From Luzula sylvatica (Eukaryota; Streptophyta; Magnoliopsida; Poales; Juncaceae), in contig OX326957.1 of the NCBI GenBank assembly GCA_946800325.1, forward strand, positions 20,151,007 through 20,215,006: a stretch of DNA of 64,000 nt, in the 5' to 3' direction. Each line of letters begins with the position of its first letter. Position 1 is the first letter of the stretch. Position numbers and translations under genes: made by a program. A model generated the notes under the pieces. That model was not told the DNA's origin. It saw only the letters and a program-made list of their open reading frames with translations, and did not search any database. This document shows positions 58,431 through 64,000 of this stretch, piece after piece.

Positions 58431-60870
58431 AAAAATCTCGGAAGGGGGGGAAGGGAGTAAAAATCTCCGAAGGGGTGGTAGGGGGTAAAAATCTCCCAAG
58501 GGGGGGTAGGGGGTAAAGATCTCCAAAGGGGGGGTAGGGGTAAAAATCTCCAAAGGGGGGGTAAGGGTAAAAATCTCCAAAGGGGGGGTAGGGGTAAAAA
58601 TCTCCAAAGGGGGGGGGGGGGTAGGGGTAAAAATCTCCAAAGGGGGGGTAGGGGGTAAAAATCTCATAAGGGGGGGTAGGGGTAAAAATCTCCAAAGGGG
58701 GGGTAGGGGGAAAAAATCTCCAAAGGGCGGGTAGGGGGTACAAATCTCCAAAGCGGGGTTAGGGGGTAATAATTTCCAAGGGGGGGTAGGGGGTAAAAAT
58801 CTCTAAAGGGGGGTAGGGGGTAAAAATCTCCAAAGGGGGGGGTAGGGGGTAAAAATCTCCAAGGGGGGGGGGGGGGTAGGGGGTAAAAATATCCAAAGGG
58901 GGGGTAGGGGGAAAAAATCTCCAAAGGGCGGGTAGGGGGTAAAAATCTCTAAAGGGGGGTAGGGGGTAAAAATCTCCAAAGGGGGGGTAGGGGTAAAAAT
59001 CTCCAAAGGGGGGGTAGTGGGAAAAAATCTCCAATGGGGGGTAGGGGGTAAAAATCTCCAAAGGGGGGGGGGGGGGAGGTAGGGGGGTAATAATATCCAA
59101 AGGGGGGTAGGGGGTAAAAATCTCTGAAGGCGGGGTAGGGGGTAAAAATCTCCCAAGGGGGGGTAGGGGGTAAAAATCTCCAAAGGGTAGGGGGTAAAAA
59201 TCTCCAAAGTGGGGGTAGGGTGTAAAATTCTCCAAAGGGGGGGTAGGGGGTAAAAATCTCGGTAGGGGGGGGGGGTAGGGAGTAAAAATCTCCGAAGGGG
59301 GGGGGGGGCCGTAGGGGGTAAAAATCTCCAAAGGGGGGGTAGGGGGTAAAAATCTCCAAAGGGTGGGTAGGGGGTAAAAATATCCCAAGGGGGAGCGGGG
59401 GGGGGGGGGGGGGGGGGGGGGGTAGGTGGTAAAAATCTCCAAAGGGGGGGTAGGGGGTAAAAATCTCCAAAGGGGGGGTAGGGGGTAAAAATCTCCAAAG
59501 GTGGGGTAGGGTGTAAAAATAACCAAAGGAGTGGTAGGGGTAAAAATATCCAAAGGGGGGGTAGGGGGTAAAAATCTCGGAAGGGGGGGTAGGGAGTAAA
59601 AATCTCCGAAGGGGTGGTAGGGGGTAAAAATCTCCCAAGGGGGGGTAGGGGGTAAAGATCTCCAAAGGGGGGGTAGGGGTAAAAATCTCCAAAGGGGGGG
59701 TAGGGGTAAAAATCTCCAAAGGTGGGGGTACGGGGTAAAAATCTCTAAAGGGGGGGGGGGGGGGGGTAGGGGGTAAAAATCTCCCAAGGGGGGGGGGGGT
59801 AGGGGGTAAAAATCTCCAAAGGGTGGGTAGGGGGTAAAAATCTCCAAAGGGGGGGTAGGGGGTAAAAATCTCCAAAGGGGGGGGGGGGAATCTCCAAAGG
59901 GGGGGTAGGGGGTAAAAATCTCCAAAGGGGGGGGTAGGGGCTAATAATATCCAACGGGGGGTAGGGGGTAAAAATATCTAAAGGGTGGGTAGGGGGTAAA
60001 AATCTCCAAAGGGGGGGTAGGGGGTAAAAATCTCCAAAGGGGTGGTAGGGGGAAAAAATCTCCAAAGGGGGGGTAGGGGGTAAAAATCTCGGTAGGGGGG
60101 GTGTAGGGAGTAAAAATATCCGAAGGGGGGGGGTAGGGGGTAAAATTCTCCAAAGGGGGGGTAGGGGGTAAAAATCTACAAAGGGGGGGTAGGGGGGAAA
60201 AATATCCAAAGGGGGGTAGGGGTAAAAATCTCCCAAGGGGGGGGGGGGGGGTAGGGGGTAAAAATCTCCTAAGGGGGGGTAGGGGGTAAAAATCTCCAAA
60301 GGGGGGGTAGGGGGTAATAATATCCAAAGGGGGGTAGGGGGTAAAAATCTCTGAAGGGGGGGTAGGGGGTAAAAATCTCCAAAGGCGGGGTAGGGGGTAA
60401 AAATCTCCAAGGGGGGGGGGGGTAGGGGGTAAAAATATCCAAATGGGGGGGTAGGGGGTAAAAATCTCTAAAGGGGGGGGGGGGGGGGGGGTAGGGGGTA
60501 AAAATCTCCAAAGGGGGAGGGGGTAGGTGTAAAAATCTCCAAAGGGGGGGTAGGGGGAAAAAATCTCCAAAGGGGGGGTAGGCGGTAAAAATCTCCAAAG
60601 GGGGGGGTAGGGGGTAATAATATCCAAAGGGGGGTAGGGGGTAAAAATCTCTAAAGGGGGGGTAGGGGGTAAAAATCTCCCAAGGGGGGGTAGGGGGTAA
60701 AAATCTCCAAAGGGGGGGTAGGGGGTAAAAATCTCCAAAGGGGGGGTAGGGTGTAAAAATCTGCAAAGGGGGGGGGGGGGTAGGGGGTAAAAATCTCGGT
60801 AGGGGGGGGGGGGGTAGGGAGTAAAAATCTCCGAAGGGGGGGGGGGGGTAGGGGGTAAAAATCTCCAAAG
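58430..60870 (-). repeat. 2.2-2.7-kb higher-order repeat, copy 3
   Basis: Markers at 58432, 58768, 59517, 59729, 59889 (the same deletion unit) and 60761; offsets from copy 2 are 2637-2724. Copies 2 and 3 share features absent from copy 1, so they are probably the more recent pair. A partial further copy with the AAATAACC (63416) and TACGGGG (63629) markers lies near the right edge. Confidence 0.92.
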
Positions 60871-61310
60871 GGGGAGTAGGGGGTAGGGGGTAAAAATCAC
60901 CAAAGGGGGGGTAGGGTGTAAGAATCTCCAAAGGGGTGGGTAGGGTGTAAAAATATCCAAAGGGGTGGTAGGGGTAAAAATATCCAAAAGGGGGGTAGGG
61001 GTAAAAATCTCGGAAGGGGGGGGGTAGGGAGTAAAAATCTCCGAAGGGGTGGTAGGGGGTAAAAATCTCCCAAGGGGGGGTAGGGGGTAAAAATCTCCAA
61101 AGGGGGGGTAGGGGGTAAAAATATCCGAAGGGGGGGTAGGGGGTAAAAATCTCTATAGGGGTAGGGGGTAAAAATCTCCAAAGGGGGGGGGGGTAGGGGT
61201 AAAAATCTCCAAAGGGGGGGTAGGGGGTAAAAATCTACAAAGGGGGTGTAGGGGGTAAAAATCTCCAAAGGGGGGGGGATAGGGGGTAAAAATATCCAAA
61301 GGGGGGGTAG
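60600..61310 (-). repeat. 1.0-kb-offset duplication, copy 1
   Basis: Markers: ATCTGCAAAG (60761), GGGTAGGGGGTAAAAATCAC (60896 at ATCAC), TAAGAATCTCC (60919), CTCTATAGGGGTAGG (61151). All recur 1004-1007 bases later. Its front overlaps the end of the 2.2-2.7-kb repeat. Confidence 0.92.
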
Positions 61311-61620
61311 GGGGTAAAAATCTCCAAAGGGGGGGTAGGGGGTAATAATATCCAAGGGGGGGTAGGGGGTAAAAATCTCCAAAGAGGGGGTAGGGGGTAA
61401 AAATATCCGATGGGGGGGTAGGGGGTAAAAATCTCTATAGGGGTAGGGGGTAAAAATCTCCAAAGGGGGGGGGGGGGTAGGGGTAAAAATCTCCAAAGGG
61501 GGGGTAGGGGGTAAAAATCTACAAAGGGGGGGTAAAAATCTCCAAAGGGGGGGGGGATAGGGGGTAAAAATATCCAAAGGGGGGGTAGGGGGTAAAAATC
61601 TCCAAAGGGGGGGTAGGGGG
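61150..61620 (-). repeat. About 282-bp direct duplication
   Basis: CTCTATAGGGGTAGG followed by a C4-type unit and an ATCTACAAAG unit occurs at 61151 and again at 61433, a spacing of 282 bases or about ten basic units. It lies between the two halves of the 1.0-kb duplication. The ten-unit size matches module C in the left arm. Confidence 0.85.
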
Positions 61621-62310
61621 TAATAATATCCAAAGGGGGGTAGGGGGTAAAAATCTCTAAAGGGGGGGTAGGGGGTAAAAATCTCCCAAGGGGGGGTAGG
61701 GGGTAAAAATCTCCAAAGGGGGGGGTAGGGGGTAAAAATCTCCAAAGGGGGGGTAGGGTGTAAAAATCTGCAAAGGGGGGGGGGGGGGGTAGGGGGTAAA
61801 AATCTCGGTAGGGGGGGGGGGGGGTAGGGAGTAAAAATCTCCGAAGGGGGGGGTAGGGGGTAAAAATCTCCAAAGGGGGAGTAGGGGGTAGGGGGTAAAA
61901 ATCACCAAAGGGGGGGTAGGGTGTAAGAATCTCCAAAGGGGTGGGTAGGGTGTAAAAATATCCAAAGGGGTGGTAGGGGTAAAAATATCCAAAAGGGGGG
62001 TAGGGGGTAAAAATCTCGGAAGGGGGGGTAGGGAGTAAAAATCTCCGAAGGGGTGGTAGGGGGTAAAAATCTCCCAAGGGGGGGTAGGGGGTAAAAATCT
62101 CCAAAGGGGGGGTAGGGGGTAAAAATATCCGAAGGGGGGGTAGGGGGTAAAAATCTCTATAGGGGTAGGGGGTAAAAATCTCCAAAGGGGGGGGTAGGGG
62201 TAAAAATCTCCAAAGGGGGAGGTAGGGGGTAAAAATCTACAAAGGGGGTGTAGGGGGTAAAAATCTCCAAAGGGGGGGGGATAGGGGGTAAAAATATCCA
62301 AAGGGGGGGT
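61610..62310 (-). repeat. 1.0-kb-offset duplication, copy 2
   Basis: Markers at 61768, 61901, 61924 and 62155. The offset barely changes (1004-1007) along 0.7 kb, so it is a recent duplication. Confidence 0.92.
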
Positions 62311-64000
62311 AGGGGGTAAAAATCTCTAAAGGGGGGGTAGGGGGTAAAAATCTCCAAAGGGGGGGGGGGGGGGGGGTAGGGGTAAAAATCTCCAAAGGGG
62401 GGGTAGGGGGAAAAAATCTCCAAAGGGGGGGTAGGGGGTAAAAATCTCCAAAGGGGGGTAGGGGGTAATAATATCCAAAGGGGGGTAGGGTGTAAAAATC
62501 TCTAAAGGGGGGGTAGGGGGTAAAAATCTCCCAAGGGGGGGTAGGGGGTTAAAATCTCCAAAGGGGGGGGTAGGGGGTAAAAATCTCCAAAGGGGGGGTA
62601 GGGGGTAAAAATCTCCAAAGGGGGGGTAGGGGGTAAAAATCTCGGTAGGGGGGGGGGGGGGGGTAGGGAGTAAAAATATCCGAAGGGGGGGGGGGGTAGG
62701 GGGCAAAAATCTCCAAAGGGGGGGTAGGGGGTAAAAATCTCCAAAGGGGGGGTAGGGGGTAAAAATATCCAAAGGGGGTAGGGGGTTAAAATCTCCCAAG
62801 GGGGGGGGGGGGGGGGGGGGGGGTGGTAGGGGGTAAAAATCTCCTAAGGGGGGGTAGGGGGTAAAAATCTCCAAAGAGGGAGTAGGGTGTAAAAATATCC
62901 AAAGGGGTGGTAGGGGTAAAAATATACAAAGGGGGGTATGGGGTAAAAATATCAAAAGGGGGGTATGGGGTAAAAATCTCGGAAGGGGGGGTAGGGAGTA
63001 AAAATCTCCGAAGGGGTGGTAGGGGGTAAAAATCTCCCAAGGGGGGGTAGGGGGTAAAAATCTCCCAAGGTGGGTAGGGGGTACAAATCTCCAAAGGTGG
63101 GGTAGGGGGTAAAAATCTCCAAAGGGGGGGGGGGGGGGGTAGGGGGTAAAAATATCCAAAGGGGGGGTAGGGGGTAGAAATCTCTAAAGGGGGGGTAGGG
63201 GGTAAAAATCACCAAAGGGGGGGTAGGGTGTAAAAATCTCCGAAGGGGGGGTAGGGGGTAAAAATCTCCAAAGGGTGGGTAGGGGGTAAAAATATCCCAA
63301 GGGGGAGGGGGGGGGGCGGGGTAGGTGGTAAAAATCTCCAAAGGGGGGGTAGGGGGTAAAAATCTCCAAAGGGGGGGTAGGGGGTAAAAATCTCGAAAGG
63401 TGGGGTAGGGTGTAAAAATAACCAAATGAGTGGTAGGGGTAAAAATATCCAAAGGGGGGGTAGGGGGTAAAAATCTCGGAAGGGGGGGTAGGGAGTAAAA
63501 ATCTCCGAAGGGGTGGTAGGGGGTAAAAATCTCCCAAGGGGGGGTAGGGGGTAAAGATCTCCCAAGGGGGGGGTAGGGGGTAAAGATCTCCAAAGGGGGG
63601 GTAGGGGTAAAAATCTCCAAAGGGGGGGTACGGGGTAAAAATCTCTAAAGGGGGGGGGGGGGGGTAGGGGGTAAAAATCTCCCAAGGGGGGGGGGGGGGG
63701 GGGTAGGGGGTAAAAATCTCCAAAGGGGGGTAAAAATATCCAAAGGGGGGTAGGGGGTAAAAATCTCCCAAGGGTGGGGGGGGTAGGGGGTAAAAATCTC
63801 CAAAGGGGGGGTAGGGGTAAAAATCTCCAAAGGGGGGGGGGGGGGTAGGGGGTAAAAATATCCAAAGGGGGGTAGGGGGTAAAAATCTCTAAAGGGGGGG
63901 TAGGGGGTAAAAATCTCCAAAGGGGGGGTAGGGGTAAAAATCTTCAAAGAGGGGGTAGGGGGTAAAAATATCCAAAGGGGGTGTAGGGGGTAAAAATCTC
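62310..64000 (-). repeat. Right edge of window: array with partial copy of the 2.2-2.7-kb repeat
   Basis: Includes a G24 tract at 62800-62823, CTCGGAAGG/CTCCGAAGGGGTGG modules near 62980-63020 and 63478-63520, the AAATAACC marker (63416, here followed by AAATGAG), TACGGGG (63629) and a unit shortened by loss of TAGGGGG (about 63729, like 54905). The array runs past the end. No gene is visible. Confidence 0.8.

Larger units (their letters stand above)
23005..64000 (-). repeat. Minisatellite array, right arm, G-rich strand on top
   Basis: Same satellite as the left arm but reverse-complemented: G tract, TA, G4-5, TAAAAATCTCCAAA, repeated about 1400-1500 times (estimated from length). The same head variants occur in complement (ATATCCAAA, ATCTCTAAA, ATCTTCAAA, ATCTCGAAA, ATCTCCCAA, ATCTCCGAA). 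The array runs off the right edge. G tracts reach 33 bases. I saw no unique sequence or gene. The right arm divides by marker variants into about 23005-25380 (mixed), 25380-48900 (TTTGCGGG marker) and 48900-64000 (CGGTAGGG and CCGAAGGGGTGG markers). Confidence 0.98.

Noticed and set aside
1..64000. Telomere array (CCCTAA/TTAGGG)
   Set aside because: Single CCCTAACCC or TTAGGGG words occur (about 176 and 28561) as one-base variants of the CCCCCTACCCC junction, never as a tandem hexamer run. Subtelomeric location remains possible but is not shown.
1..64000. CRISPR array
   Set aside because: Repeats are contiguous with no unique spacers; the variable part is homopolymer length only.
1..64000. 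Transposon, retroelement, tRNA or rRNA genes inside the array
   Set aside because: I found no stretch that departs from the unit long enough to hold one, and no terminal inverted repeats, target-site duplications or conserved RNA motifs.

Overview
The whole window is one kind of sequence: a G/C-skewed minisatellite (tandem repeat) with no gene that I can support. The basic unit is about 27-29 bp and, on its C-rich strand, reads TTTGGAGATTTTTA, then C4-C5, then TA, then a C tract that is usually 6-8 long but ranges from none to 33. I found no unique sequence, transposon, RNA gene or CRISPR array in any part of it. A homogeneous array of this size (about 64 kb, and the window is not long enough to show its ends), with layered higher-order repeats and a round 200-base run of N, points to a scaffolded eukaryotic assembly: a heterochromatic, subtelomeric or similar satellite block. 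I cannot name the species or the chromosome position from the sequence.

Layout. 1-22804: the array with the C-rich strand on top. 22805-23004: 200 N. 23005-64000: the same satellite with the G-rich strand on top, so orientation flips exactly at the gap. Each side is built of marker-defined modules. The left arm has a 10-unit module tandemly duplicated at 1944-2497 and seen twice more, dispersed copies of blocks at 120-1425 again at 4165-6075, a 1.9-kb duplication (8045-9465 and 9990-11400), a 1.2-1.9-kb higher-order repeat at 11290-16700, and a more irregular stretch at 16700-22804. The right arm has a 3.5-kb tandem duplication (25380-32430), a 1.4-2.6-kb repeat (33750-39170), a 1.9-kb duplication (39170-42980), four copies of a 0.4-kb module (43215-44580), a 2.2-2.7-kb repeat in three copies (53590-60870) and a 1.0-kb duplication (60600-62310).

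The long open reading frames that six-frame translation gives here are artefacts. The C-rich consensus has no stop codon in any frame, the consensus has no ATG on either strand, and the starts I checked are TTG inside the repeat (TTG-GAG, TTG-GAT or TTG-AAG). The predicted proteins are only the three frames of the unit (EIFTPYPP, FGDFYPLPP, WRFLPPTPP), joined where C-tract length shifts the frame.

The points worth following are the strand flip at the gap, the marker modules shared by the two arms in opposite orientation, the nested duplication history, and the extreme G-quadruplex/i-motif potential. None of these is a coding system. Block borders below are estimates from marker variants found by eye, good to roughly 50-100 bases unless stated.
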